Counted from the first letter of the stretch, positions 1-10,976 are shown. The stretch: 64,000 nucleotides of DNA from Delphinapterus leucas (GCF_002288925.2 NW_022098021.1:2209974-2273973); one strand, 5' to 3'. A program made the numbers and translations. Notes: generated from the letters alone by a model not told the origin.

Positions 1-480
1 GTAGTGAGGTGGATGGACCTAGAGTCTGTCATACAGAGTGAAGTAAGTCAGAAAGAGGAAAATAAATACCGTATGCTAACACATATATATGGAATCTAAA
101 ACAAACCAAAAAAAATGGTTCTGAAAAACCTAGGGGCAGGACAGGAATAAAGATGCAGACGTAGAGAATGGACTTGAGGATATGGGGAGGGGGAAGGGTA
201 AGCTGGGACTAAGTGAGGGAGTGGCATGGACATATGTACACTACCAAATGTAAAATAGATAGCTAGTGGGAAGCAGCCACATAGCACAGGGAGATCAGCT
301 TTGTGACCACCTAGAGGGGTGGGATAGGGAGGGTGGGAGGGAGACACAAAGGGAGGAGATATGGGGATGTATGTATATGTATAGCTGATTCACTTTGTTA
401 TAAGGCAGAAACTAAGACACCATTGTGAAGCAATTATACTCCAATAAAGATGTTAAATAAATAAATAAAGTATATATATA
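1..480 (+). mobile_element. L1 LINE 3' end (end of ORF2 plus 3' UTR), cut by window start
   Basis: The first 96 bases translate in frame 1 to the end of L1 ORF2 (a WMDLE box, then SEVSQ), closed by a TAA at 97-99. ORF2 encodes the endonuclease/reverse transcriptase that copies L1 RNA into the genome; only about its last 32 codons are present. The 3' UTR follows, with the block reading gtgaccacctagaggggtgg at about 304, and it ends in a ccaataaag signal and a short A-rich (aaat)n tail at about 440-470. A short TA-rich tract follows. The copy continues upstream of the window, so its full length cannot be judged. It cannot make a working protein from what is visible. Confidence 0.85.
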
Positions 481-499
481 TGTAATATCATATATATAT

Positions 500-2599
500 T
501 TTTTCTACCAGAGGGAGGGTATCTGTATGATCACTGAGATCTTCCTGTTTTCCTTTTGATCCCACTACAGATGATAAAATACCCTGGAGCATGAGAGTAG
601 CTACTTAACGGGCTGTGGCAGCGAGAACTGAGCAGCTCTTCTCCTGTAGCCAGAAACACACTGTGCACATCTGACTACATACTGAACTCACCCCACAGCC
701 TCGTGAAGCACAGGTGTTGAGAAATGAGACAAGTACAAAGAACAGTCTCTCCTAAGTGCGTCCAGACGGTCTTCAGGACAACTTGGACTTAATATTTTCA
801 GTATTTTTTAGAGCTTTAATCGCCATAAGTAGGGACCATGGTATCTGAATTTTATAGGTAGACAGAGTCCATAGAGGACTTCTAAACTCACACATTCAGT
901 CATAGATAATAAAATCAACCTAAATACATATGGATTTCAATTGTGGGTTTTCACATCAGATGGTTAAGTCAGCATCTGAAACCTGAAAAATGCAGGCTGC
1001 TTTCCGTAATCAAACCTATTGATTTCACTCACTCTCTATATCAAGCCTTCTTTTGTCTCTTTCTATCATGTTTTGTTCATGTCCTGTAGACAGCGTGTAT
1101 GCTGGTTTTGTATTTCCTAGAAATGTGTCTTTCGAGTCCGATTTTGCTGTTATGAAAACCAAGAAGGACTTTAGTCCTGCACAAGTGTCATGTTATTTAA
1201 AAACCACAGAATATGTAAATAAAAATCATCACCACCATGTATAAAGGCAGGGAACAGAGACATTACCGTCCAATAGTAAATTCCATCATTGTTTGCCTGT
1301 TTGTTTGTCAAAGCCTTTATTAAGCGTGCTACTTTCAGGACTGTGTCCACAAGCTCCAAAATGACCTAAAGACGAAGCGTGGAGACCAGGAGGGAAGCAG
1401 AGAGAGGTGGGGCCCAAGGCCCAAAATACAGGGGGTTAATGCAAGGAGGACTTGAGTCCAGAGCGGAGGCTTTCTCACTTCATAAATTACCATCTTGATG
1501 TACATTCAATACTGGCGAATTCGGTGCACAAGTCATGCAAAGAATGTCCGTGGGTGGGGAAGGCTGACAGAAGGGGTCAGGCAGCAGTGTCTGTGGCTCT
1601 GCATGCTTTGTTAACGGCCCCAGATTTCAAGCAGATACGAGTACATTCTTCACATACCTGAGAGCGCCGGGTGCTCCAGCACACTGTTTCCAACTCTAAG
1701 TGGATCTCGAAAGCTCTTTCTAACTAAAACGCTGGCAAGGAAACAATCCCATCACTAAATGTCGCTGTCATTTTGTCTTTTGTGTGATTGGTTGCAGACG
1801 TTGGTTCGAAAAAATGCTTCGGGGTCCTTGTCACCCCACCTGCCAGCCATCCACACTGAGCCACCGACTGGGAGAAACACTGAGCAGCCGCTAGGCCACA
1901 GTGATCTGGCTTCTAAACTTACATTTTCTTACCTCAACTTACTGGTGCTTATTTTGTAAAAGAAACGTCCGAGGGCTTTAGATGATAGTATAAGGCAATA
2001 ATGAATACGTTAGATAACTTTATTAAACATAGATTAAACTTTAATTATAGAAATACAAGTAATTGTATTTCTATAGGAATATTCTATATTCCTATAGAAA
2101 TACAAGGAATATCAAATATACACAAATTCAGGACAAAGTTTAATTCAAAATAGAATTGGACTGGGAAAGCAGGAATATTACTTAGTCTTATCTTTAACAG
2201 AAATAAAAAATGAAGGCTGTAACGATTAGATGTTTTCTCAAGTGAAGGAAAGTCTAAGACTAATTTTTTAAAACGTTAATAGTAGATAACCTGAAAAGTT
2301 ACTTGTAATAAGGCTATTGTATTACTTGTGGAACGTATTTCAAAGCATGGCGTTTTAATATTCTTTACAAGATATGACAAACAAGGGTTTTATTTTTGTT
2401 ATTGCTATGTCATTAGAAGTTGTATAAGCCAGGAGGTGTAATCGTATTACACGGCTTAACTGTAAATACTATTAGTCATATTAATGTACACGCTGATTAC
2501 TGATTTATCAAAAGGGAGGTATACGTATGTTGGAAGAATGGGGGGGGGTAGTCTATGGATATAGAGGATTATATAAAATAGATTAATTCTCAACCTGAA
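500..2599. other. Unassigned sequence, no gene or recognised repeat
   Basis: I see no convincing exon, RNA gene or repeat consensus here. The composition is ordinary mixed sequence to about 1950, then AT-rich. The longest open frames are 60-70 codons and carry no recognisable motif. The one structured element is a strong hairpin at 2046-2105, listed separately. A run of nine G bases lies near 2540. Confidence 0.5.
2046..2105. repeat. Perfect 19-bp hairpin with a third, competing copy of one arm
   Basis: Bases 2063-2081 (ttgtatttctataggaata) and 2087-2105 are exact reverse complements separated by a 5-base loop, so the tract can fold into a perfect 19-bp stem. A third copy of the outer 13 bases (tatagaaatacaa) lies at 2046-2058. 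It is also the exact complement of 2063-2075, with a 4-base loop, so two mutually exclusive hairpins are possible. The stem is too short and AU-rich for a typical microRNA precursor. Function is unknown. Confidence 0.8.
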
Positions 2600-2601
2600 T
2601 A

Positions 2602-3059
2602 CAGGCAGACCCCGTTTTAAAATTTATTGTGCTTCACAGGTAATGGGGTTTTCACAAGTTGAAGGTTTGTGGCAACCCCACATGGAGCAAGTCTTTTTCC
2701 AACAATACTTGCTCGCTTTGTGTCTCTGTGTTACATTCTGGTAATTTTCACAATATTTCAAACTTTTTCATTACTGTTACGTTTGTTATGGTGGCTCTGT
2801 GATCAGTGACTTTACTGCTACCCCTCGCTGAAGGCTCAGGTGATGCTTAGCAATTCTTAGCAATAACACATTTTTCATTAAGGTATGTACATTGTTCTTT
2901 TAGACAACATGCTATATTGCACACTTAATAGACTACCGTATAGTGTAAACATAACTTTATTTGTGCTGGAAACAAAGTTACGGTGACACACTTTATCTCA
3001 ATACTCACTTTATTGCGGTGGTCCAGAGCCAAACCCACAGTATCTCTGAGGTTTGCCTA
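2602..3059 (-). mobile_element. Tigger1-like DNA transposon (TcMar-Tigger), internally deleted
   Basis: The left end (caggcagacccc) and right end (gaggtttgcctata) are degraded copies of the Tigger terminal inverted repeat, whose usual form begins CAGGCATACCTC. Each end is flanked by TA (2600-2601 and 3060-3061), the target duplication expected of a Tc1/mariner element. On the minus strand the interior matches the Tigger1 5' region, including the stretch around accaccgcaataaag. At 458 bp against about 2.4 kb for a full element, it lacks the transposase and was moved in trans. It is an inactive fossil. Confidence 0.85.
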
Positions 3060-3236
3060 TATAAGGAGAGTAAGAGATATCGTCTAAAAGCTAGAAATCA
3101 AGAAATAGCTGTCTGTCCAAGCATTTATTTGGGAATGCTGTGGTAAATTACATTAGAAACAGCTGAAAGATAGGCAAGAGTAGAACAAAAATTAGGAGGA
3201 TGGGCTAAGGACCATCATTTTTCTTAGACAATTGTG

Positions 3237-3453
3237 TTTTGTTTTTTTGTTTTGTTTTTTTGCGGTACGCGGGCCTCTCACTGCCGTGGCCTCTCCCATT
3301 GCGGGGCACAGGCTCTGGACGCGCAGGCTCAGTGGCCATGGCTCACGGGCCCAGCCGCTCCGCGGCATGTGGGATCTTCCCGGACCGGGGCACGAACCGG
3401 CGTCCCCTGCATCGGCAGGCGGGCTCTCAACCGCTGTGCCACCAGGGAAGCCC
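3237..3453 (-). mobile_element. CHR-type tRNA-derived SINE
   Basis: The element is inverted. It begins on the + strand with a T-rich tail (3237-3260) and ends with the complement of the 5' end (accagggaagccc). Pol III box B and the gatcccacatgccgcgg body are present. A 10-bp target-site duplication (gacaattgtg) lies at 3227-3236 and 3454-3463, which fixes the boundaries. CHR SINEs are transcribed by RNA polymerase III and copied by L1 machinery. This is the short form (about 200 bp) with the tail after gcggtacgcgggcc. Confidence 0.95.
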
Positions 3454-3849
3454 GACAATTGTGATTTAATGATCACTGTCAGAGTGCCACTTGAATACAT
3501 GCACATTATTACTTTGATAATTTTAAACACTTTAACAAATATTTTAAAGAAATTAAATCCTATTAAAAATTTTTTTGTGTGTAGACTACAGCAATATTTC
3601 TCTTCAGTTAATATAGAAAAGTAGAAATGATAATTAGCCAACCTATTATTTCTTGCCAAAATATTAAAACAACGTTGAGAACAATCAAAACTAAAGAATA
3701 TAGCCTGCAATTCTGCTTTCCTAGTAAATAAAACTATCGTCATTTTCCTGTCCAGACTTGTAAAGAACTTCAGCCTATTGATCAAGAATGAAACTTTGAG
3801 ACATGCTATCTTGGTATGAATCCTGGTCATATCTCTTATTTTGTGATTT

Positions 3850-3975
3850 GAACAAGTAAGTTAACCTACTTAGTGGGCACATACATCACTACATTATTTA
3901 AAGGTTGAATAAAATGATAAGTGTAAAACACATACCTTGTGCCCAGCACATGTTCAGGTTAGGTAAATGTTGATT
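3850..3975 (+). mobile_element. MIR SINE fragment (3' half)
   Basis: The order of landmarks matches MIR: aagtaagttaacctactta, then a gataagtgtaaaacacatacc core, then the 3' motif gtgcccagcacatgttcaggttaggtaaatgttg. The copy is diverged and lacks the tRNA-like head. Confidence 0.55.
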
Positions 3976-4059
3976 TTTCTCTTGTCCATGGCTGAAATCA
4001 AAGCGTGGGTATATTTTTGCATCTCTCCACATAAACTCAATTCATGAGCCACTTTCCAG

Positions 4060-4400
4060 CTTCCGACACTGCCGTGCCCTCATCATGCCCATCCTGTGTT
4101 CTGCTAACTCCTACCCATTCTTTAGAAATGCCTTCACTAGTGGCCCCTACGCACAGTGATTCTCCCTCTTCCGTGTTATCCTCTGTAGAATCCTGCTTAT
4201 TTCCTTAACGACACTCCCATGCAAAATAATTATTTCTGTGTGTAACTATTTCTTCGGTATCTATTTGTGTCTGATAACAGACTTTAAACTCTTTAGGGCA
4301 GGGAGGATTTCTCTCTCAATCATTATTATAACCTCAGCTCTGAACACAGTGTTTGATACATAGTAGGTGGTCAGGATACAATTGGTTCAAGGAGTGACCG
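4060..4400 (+). mobile_element. L2 LINE 3' end
   Basis: The sequence follows the L2 3' region. It has a C/T-rich coding-like stretch (ctgctaactcctacccattc), then ctctttagggcagggagg, then the terminal cacagtgtttgatacatagtaggtggtca. A second, weaker L2-like stretch lies at 4985-5060. Confidence 0.65.
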
Positions 4401-4636
4401 ACTAGTAACTGTGGTGTGACTTTCCGTAGGTCTCTGAACTGTTTCTTTCTTCACTGTCTCCCTTACTATCAGAATACCTCCAATTTCAGCACTTCCACTT
4501 ACTGGCAGTATGCTGAAGAATGCTCTAGGAATAGGGATTGTTCTTGTCTGGGATTATATATGTTTAATAAACACACCAAAGTGTGAAGATCTCTGTCTCA
4601 GTTCTCAGATCTAGTCTTATACTACCATACTCCTGT

Positions 4637-4660
4637 AATCACCGACTCAAATCGGTGATT
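4637..4660. repeat. Small 9-bp stem-loop
   Basis: aatcaccga (4637-4645) and tcggtgatt (4652-4660) are exact reverse complements around a 6-base loop. It lies in unassigned sequence and may be chance. Confidence 0.5.
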
Positions 4661-5104
4661 CAACGTATGTCTGAATGTTTAAGTGAAAAATTACACCAAG
4701 ACCATCCATCAGGCAGTTACGAGGCTTCCTCAAGCTTAATTCCACTTTACAGCGTTGTTTTTCTTAATCCATCTTCCTAGTGGCCAAATACTTTGTACAG
4801 TTGATGCCTCATCTTTTAAGAGGAGAACAGTACAACATGGAACACATTTGTCCTCTTGGGTTTTTGTTTTTTACATTTTTATAATGTTTTCTAAATGCCC
4901 ATATTCCTCCTCCTTAAATGTGATTTGATACCTTCTCATTGAAAGCACACTTACTAGAAATATTTCAAAAAATCTCCTTTTGCAAGTCACTTTTTTAGGG
5001 AAGCCGTCCCTGGTTATCATCTAAGCCTGACTTAGGTCCCTCCTCACCCAGGCATCATTGCCATCATCACCAATATCATTCTTATTTTCACCATCCTGTA
5101 AAAA

Positions 5105-5175
5105 CTGCTGAGAGCCTGTGTGTGTGGCGTTACACTAAATGCTATACATGTACTATGTTGTCTAATTATGCAAAA
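5105..5175 (-). mobile_element. MIR core fragment, antisense
   Basis: gagagcctgtgtgtgtggcg followed by actaaatgctatacatgtac resembles the antisense MIR core (tactgtgtgccaggcactgtgctaagcgctttacatg). It is short and diverged. Confidence 0.45.
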
Positions 5176-5424
5176 GCAAACAAACCTCTAGTCACAGTGA
5201 CTGCCTTATTACAAAACCAAACCCCTAAACTTGGTACATCAGGTCAAACGAGTTATTTGGCTTTGCCCTAGTTTCAGTTTTTTTTAAGCTGGTGTAAAGC
5301 AAATTGTTTCTTTTCCATTTTGGTGGAAGCATAGAGATTGAGTATTTGTTTTTCAGTACTGGATTAAAAAAAATTTTTTTAATTATTGATTTTTTACTGA
5401 ACTGTGTATCTAGATGTTGGCTGT

Positions 5425-5700
5425 CAATTAGCTTTGATAAATGGGAAGATATAAACATATATTATATATATACAATAAATCTATATATTTATATAGATAT
5501 AATTACTATATTATTATATATGCAATACATGCAATGATATACATAAATATTAGATATGATTATCTACCAAAGCTAATTGATAATAATATATACAAAATAC
5601 AATTATATAAAACTATGTATGTATTAAGGTATCTATACACATGTACAAACATATATGAACCTATATGTATTAATGGTCTATTCACATATACCTTCTCTCA
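5425..5700. repeat. AT-rich tract bounded by an imperfect palindrome
   Basis: A (TA)n-like region runs from about 5450 to 5650. Its first part is bracketed by caattagctttg (5425-5436) and the exact reverse complement caaagctaattg (5568-5579); 16 bases match with one change. The enclosed 131 bases are nearly all A/T, so the tract can self-pair. Palindromic AT-rich tracts are known sites of instability in mammals. Confidence 0.6.
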
Positions 5701-5881
5701 TGATTCAGCAAAGGCCATCATGAAACAGAGTATTTAACTCAGAAATGAAACTTGGGTGTGAACTCGTACACAGGGAACCCCCGTTACTGACTTGTCACGT
5801 TACTGAACGTCGTCTTTTCTTTCTTGAGTCGTGATAAAGCAGACCTGTCCTCTAATGTCATTTCGGTGTCGCTTTTCTCAG

Positions 5882-5914
5882 AAATAACTACCAGCAAGGC
5901 CACATGGATTCAAG
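5882..5914 (+). other. Candidate 33-nt microexon, unrecognised
   Basis: A good acceptor (gtcgcttttctcag, ending 5881) is followed 33 bases later by a near-perfect donor (CAAG|GTGAGT at 5914/5915). Two of the three frames are open. The length is a multiple of three, as is common for vertebrate microexons. Nothing else supports a gene here, and such pairs arise by chance in long introns. Confidence 0.2.
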
Positions 5915-6714
5915 GTGAGTCTTCGCTGTAGCAGATTATATACTAAAAGAAACCTAGCATTATAGTTTTTCCATTTTTCATCCTTTTGAAAGCCTTAATA
6001 TTATTGCTATGAATGTGATTGTATGAAGCTATAAATTCCTCGCTTAATCATTTTTAAATCTCTGACTGTGACCAGGAGTTGGAAATATATAAATGTTAAA
6101 TTTTATGCTTTTTTCCATGTTCCCAAGCCCTGCTCTTCTATTAAAAGCTGTCATCTGTTACCTTGTCAAAGGAAAATGGATAAGAAAAGCTTATTGTAGT
6201 CCAAGGAACATTCCTTTTTGCATGAATTTCCCAACTTTAATAGGAATGTAGGCTGACTGACAAAACTTGGAGTTTTCAGAAACGGCAGGACTGAGTGGGA
6301 AAGGACACGTCCCACCTCCTGCTTTGCTTCTCCCCAGCGTCAGTGTAAAAATATCTGGTTTGCAATCTGTGTTTGGGTGCACTCCATCACCAGAAATATT
6401 CCTCTTGGGACTCAAGTATATTTCCTTGTGATTGTTTTATAATTTCAAAGTCAGACTCAGTTTTCATGGCTTTTTATCCCAGGTGAGGATAGGTAATGCT
6501 TGGGTCAAAAATGCACCTTTTTCATAAAAGAAAGGACGGACGCCCTGGCTTCAGCAGAACTGTTTTGCTCTAAGTACCTTTCACTGAAGTTCGGCATGGG
6601 CTGACCATCAGGCTGACAGCAGGAGTTGCCAATATTTTGTTTTGGTTCTTTCAAGGTGGGAGGAGTCTGGCTTTACAGCTTACAGGATTTCTTTCCAGCT
6701 CCTTCTTTCTCTAG

Positions 6715-6820
6715 TATAAGATCTTGGGCAACTACTTGCTTTTCTTCTTAGCCTTCTTAGTTTTCTCATTGGCAAAATGGCCATAATCACACTTACTGCA
6801 GGGGTTTCTACTGATGTTTC
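6715..6820 (+). mobile_element. MIR SINE fragment
   Basis: agatcttgggcaactacttg, then ttctcattggcaaaatggcc and cataatcacacttactgcag, match in order the central part of MIR (gaccttgggcaagttactta ... ctcatctgtaaaatggggat ... acctacctca). Confidence 0.65.
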
Positions 6821-7059
6821 GAGGTCTAAAAGGAATAAGGTTTTTATGTCGCATCGCAAATAGTCACATCAGTCCTCGGTACGTAATATCGTCAAGCTGT
6901 ATGATACCTATGGTTTCCAAACTAAGTTTGAATGATGATTTTCATATTTGTCAGAACTCTGAGGAAGTGGTTGACTCCAGGACGCAGGCAGAGAAAATAC
7001 AACGTAGACCTGGAGCATTCTGTGTTACTAGAGAGTGAAGTGCTCAGGAGAGGACAGGA

Positions 7060-7930
7060 TGTATTACAAGGGCACAGAGGCCAACATGAGAGAGCTCCCG
7101 ACGGCCAAGCCGGGAATAATTTGAACAACAGAAATAAATGGAGTACTGGATTACTGCCCACAGGATAAAATAAATAGCCATGAGTCCAACATCCTGCTGT
7201 AAGTACATAATTGAATAAATAACGAACGAATAGAGAAGAGGGATAGCTCTTCTTTACAGAGTTCCAGTTGATGAAGGTAGAGGCAATGAGGAAAATACAA
7301 AGTCAGCACTAGAACACCACAGTAATAGTTGTTGGCAAGATTCACCAAATGGTATGAGTGAAGATTTAAGGAGAACCAGAATCGTTGCATTACTCTCAAA
7401 GTATCTCTCCCAAGATATTTATTAATTACAAAGGGAAATCAGTATCTTTATAATGGAAAAAGCTACAGACACCATCTTAACTAAGTAATCAAGGTAAATA
7501 TCCCTGATGATAAAACATCTCGGCATCATACACCCTCAGGATGTCGCACTGAGAAAGGCCCATCACTTCTGTGATCTCCTTTAAAAAATGGACAACTTCA
7601 ATATAATAATAATAAAAATAGTACAAACCCCAATGAGGGGACATTCTATAAAATAACTGACCAGTACACCTCGAGCGCCAAGGTTCTGAAAGACAAGGAG
7701 AGATTAAGGAAACGAAGGAGACGAAAAACTAAATTCAGTGTGAGCTCCTGCGTTGGACCCTGGAACAGAAATACGGACGTTAGTGGAAAAGTACCAGCGT
7801 TAACTGCTGGGTTTTGGTAATCGTACTATGACTATGTAAGATATTAACGCTGTGAGGGACCAGGTGAAGGGTGTAGGCAACTTCTTTGTAAGCCTAAGTT
7901 TAATTTTTTTAAATAAAAAGTTGAAATAGC
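7060..7930 (+). mobile_element. Old L1M-family 3' UTR
   Basis: The + strand follows the long non-coding tail of ancient mammalian L1s. Landmarks in order are aaataactgaccagtacacc, aaggttctgaaagacaagga, ttggaccctggaacagaaat, tatgtaagatattaacgctg, and a terminal taaataaaaag near 7915. It is diverged by many substitutions and its 5' limit is uncertain. No ORF2 coding sequence is recognisable, so this is an inert fossil. Confidence 0.7.
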
Positions 7931-8719
7931 TGTTAGGACAAAGTTGTCATTCTTCTTTGGGAATATGTCTAGCCATATCGCTGAAATTGCATATTTCTAA
8001 TTTATTACCAATAATTTTACAAAGTTTTGGGGGAAATTCTCTGAATCTATCCCTGAGTACATGCCCTCTTTCAGAGCTAAATCCTGTTGCCCTTCATCAA
8101 CAATATTTTAATTTGGGGGCGGGGGGTAGGTTGACCTCTGGGTCACAGAATGATTTGAAGAGAAGCAAACCCATATGAAATCATGAACTAGAATGAACTC
8201 TGAGATGGTACCCAGGAATTGTCTGGAAATCTCTGTGAAAGGCCATCAAGAGGGAAAAGAGGTTCAGGATGGAATGAACCCCAGACTCTATTTACCTTTC
8301 TGTTCTTCAGACTCTCGCCGCAGCTTTCCTCATCTGTTCGAGGAATGAAAAAGCATGTGATTTCCCTTCAGAATGAGCCTTGTGTGAGAAGCACCCTTGT
8401 ACAGGTCGGAGCAAACATTCGGGTCCCCGAGCTGAGCACAGCACTAGTGACCATCAGAAATGCAACAGGGCCAAGCCCAGGCATTGATACACTACAGGCA
8501 CACTCATTGCAAAATGATGCAAAGAACACATATCTTTAATCAAAATGAAACACTTAAAAAACATTTTTTTATTTAAACAACTCCACCATTTTGTCCCAAC
8601 CGTCACAGAACTTCTGGGTTTCCATACCAGGAAAACTTTTTAAAAAGAAAATTTGAGACTCTGCTAGGCACATCAAAAATGGTTCTTTTATGGTTCATTG
8701 TCATTTAATTAGACTAACA
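7931..8719. other. Unassigned sequence
   Basis: I recognise no repeat or gene. An open + frame of about 100 codons at 8219-8539 has no motif and no supporting splice context, and I treat it as chance. Confidence 0.45.
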
Positions 8720-8728
8720 GGGTTTCTT

Positions 8729-9041
8729 TTTTTTTTTTTTTTTTGGGGGGGGTAGGAGTTTATTAATTAATTTATTTTTGCTGTGTTGGGTCTTCGTTTC
8801 TGTGTGAGGGCTTTCTCTAGTTGCGGCAAGCGGGGGCCACTCTTCATCGCGGTGCGCGGGCCTCTCACTATCGCGGCCTCTCTTGTTGCGGAGCACAAGC
8901 TCCAGACGCGCAGGCTCAGTAGTTGTGGCTCACGGGCCTAGTTGCTCCGCGGCATGTGGGATCCTCCCAGACCAGGGCTCGGACCCGTGTCCCCTGCATT
9001 AGCAGGCAGATTCTCAACCACTGCACCACCAGGGAAGCCCA
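8729..9041 (-). mobile_element. CHR-type SINE, long form
   Basis: An inverted copy starts with poly-T and G-rich tail sequence (8729-8757). It has the long-form segment (ctgtgttgggtcttcg), box B and the reversed 5' end accagggaagccc. A 9-bp target duplication gggtttctt lies at 8720-8728 and 9043-9051. Confidence 0.93.
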
Positions 9042-9051
9042 TGGGTTTCTT

Positions 9052-9780
9052 AAATGATACAGTTTTTGCTTTTTATTATATCCAATGCATGGGATTTCCA
9101 GTCAAAGTAAGGCAGGTGTGCCCTGCCACTGAGGTGCTCATTTCCCTGGTGACAGTTGGGCCACGGTGCTCTGGTTCTGACCCTCTGGAGCAGGGTCTGC
9201 ATCTCAGAGGAGGTGTCGTAGTGCCTGGCAGGCGACTTCTGCCTCTGCTGTCGACTCGTAACCACGGGAAAATTAATGCTAGGATGGGGGTCCTACACAG
9301 AACGTCTTATAAAGACATTTAAGATAATTTTCTTATTTTTAAAGAATGAGATCTAAGCACAAAATAATATTTCTTTCTAAAACGAGAATTGTTTGAAGAT
9401 CCAGGAAATTATAAATTAAATGTCATGTCGGGCTCCTGTTTCCCAGTGATTAAAGGACTTGGCTGGGGAGGCCCCCCTCCTCAATGCCCCCCATGTACCG
9501 AGAGACAGGTTCTGAGGGTTTCCTCTCAGCTCTTCCAAGTATCTGGCACGTGCTCTTCCTAAAGCTTAAATGCAGTGAACCTTAAACTTTCTGGATCGTA
9601 AGCCCCTCTCGGAATATGATGAAATGTGTTGATTGTGGGAGAAAAAAGTCTATACACAAATCACCCCCCATCTTGCTTACTATTTCCGGTGCCGCCTAGA
9701 TCTTGTGAAATCCACCCCCCGCCGCCGTGGACTGGAGAGCTGGGGAGAGTCCACTTTTACTTATGCAAACAAGAGTTCTC
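9052..9780. other. Unassigned sequence
   Basis: Mixed-composition DNA with no recognised feature. Runs of C occur at 9472-9480 and 9712-9722. Confidence 0.45.
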
Positions 9781-9784
9781 TTTT

Positions 9785-9875
9785 ATTGTGTATTTTCCAC
9801 GTGCTTAGCATGTGTTATTTCGTCTAATTCTCAAAATAATTCTATGCATAACTGAGGCAGGTGCAAAATGAAAAT
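9785..9875 (-). mobile_element. MIR fragment, antisense
   Basis: cgtgcttagcatgtgttatt, then cgtctaattctcaaaataat, then ataactgaggcaggtgcaaa follow antisense MIR (catgtattatctcatttaatcctcaca ... actgaggca). Confidence 0.5.
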
Positions 9876-9992
9876 GCAGCACCCCTGGTTTTAAAAACGT
9901 AGGAAAACAGTGCTTATAACGACACTGAAACACAGGGCTCTTTACTTTCTTCCTGGGTCTCTCACCTGGGGTTCCTGGGGTTCTTTTGCTTG

Positions 9993-10000
9993 TGACGTCA
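9993..10000. promoter_or_regulatory. Consensus CRE (TGACGTCA)
   Basis: The full palindromic cAMP-response element lies inside a 10-bp palindrome gtgacgtcac (9992-10001), at the upstream edge of a CpG-rich block. CREB/ATF proteins bind this site in active promoters. Position next to a CpG island makes regulatory use plausible; binding itself cannot be seen from sequence. Confidence 0.45.
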
Positions 10001-10019
10001 CGCTGCCCCTCCTGCACAG

Positions 10020-10480
10020 GGGTGCCCAATGGGCAAGCAGGGCCCCCGCGTGCACACGAGGCCTAGATGAGCCCCTTTCCCTCCCGGCGGGTGGGGACCC
10101 CTGTGCTCTGGCTTCATGCGGACGGACCTCGTGACCTCGAGCCCGGCATCCCACTTCCTAGGGGCCTGGGGTCAGGGCCGGGCTAGAAGGGCAGCCCGTG
10201 GACCACGGCGATGCCCGGCCAGCGCGCCCCGGGACTCCTCCATCGCCCCGCCCATTGCCGGCTGGATGCGCAGCAGCGGCGTCACCCTCACCCCAGCTTT
10301 GGGTTTGGCTGCAGCAGTGGTCCCTAGGTGGCACGGAGGGGGAGGCCAGAGGGGACCTGGGGGGGCCGTGATAGGGGCGCAGGCAGCTGAAAGCGTGTCC
10401 TGGGGAGAGGGGAGAAGCAGCAGTGGGGGAACCCCTTGTGAGCTAAGGCCCCGAGCCCCCCCTCCCATGCCCCCTTGCCT
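10020..10480. promoter_or_regulatory. CpG-island-like block, candidate promoter
   Basis: CpG is dense here: about 24 CpGs between 10045 and 10310 by eye, where most of the window has almost none. The block includes a GC-box-like ccccgccc at about 10246. The 10310-10480 part is GC-rich but has fewer CpGs. A TGACGTCA lies just upstream. No exon could be assigned. Mammalian CpG islands usually mark promoters, but this one may be orphan or a local GC peak. Confidence 0.5.
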
Positions 10481-10510
10481 CACTGAACTTCACTTAAGAA
10501 ACAGATTCAG

Positions 10511-10713
10511 GGGCTTCCCTGGTGGCGCAGTGGTTGAGAGTCCGCCTGCCGATGCAGGGAACACGGGTTCGTGCCCCGGTCCGGGAAGATCCCACATGCC
10601 GCGGAGTGGCTGGGCCCGTGAGCCATGGCCGCTGAGCCTGCGCGTCCGGAGCCTGTGCTCCGCAACAGGAGAGGCCACAACAGTGAGAGGCCCGCGTACC
10701 GCAAAAAAAAAAA
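10511..10713 (+). mobile_element. CHR-type SINE, short form, near-consensus
   Basis: A sense copy begins gggcttccctggtggcgcag, carries box A (tggcgcagtgg) and box B (ggttcgtgcccc), and ends in poly-A. The target duplication aaacagattcag occurs at 10499-10510 and again at 10714-10725. It looks close to the family consensus, so it is one of the younger insertions in the window. Confidence 0.96.
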
Positions 10714-10769
10714 AAACAGATTCAGAGATGAAATTATTAAATGTCAAGACACTGGAGGTAAAGAAGATC

Positions 10770-10868
10770 AGGGTGTTTAGGTAACCGTCCAAGGCACAGA
10801 GAGTAATTGCGGAGCAGGGATTCAAAGCCCGGTCTGCAGGTTCCAAAGCCAGCTCTTCAGCACTCAGG
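10770..10868 (-). mobile_element. MIR fragment, antisense
   Basis: The run gagcagggattcaaagcccg, then ccaaagccagctcttcagca, matches the antisense tRNA-like head of MIR (gggattcgaacccaggcag ... agagcccgtgctcttaacca). The SINE at 10511 inserted beside or within it. Confidence 0.5.
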
Positions 10869-10976
10869 CACACAACGAGGTGGTGAGGACAGGTGTGGAC
10901 CAGCAGGGACCGAACCTAACGTGCTAAAGCACAACCACCTGTACACCCACGGGGAACCGTCAGCCCACGGGAGGAC

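Noticed and set aside
2063..2105. MicroRNA precursor
   Set aside because: The stem is only 19 bp with a 5-base loop and AU-rich flanks do not extend it, shorter than known animal precursors.
3192..3830. 212-codon minus-strand open frame
   Set aside because: It runs through an inverted CHR SINE and adjoining unassigned sequence; the middle is translated SINE, so it is not a gene.
10116..10784. 222-codon plus-strand open frame
   Set aside because: GC-rich CpG block followed by translated SINE and MIR; the length reflects GC content and the SINE, with no protein motif.
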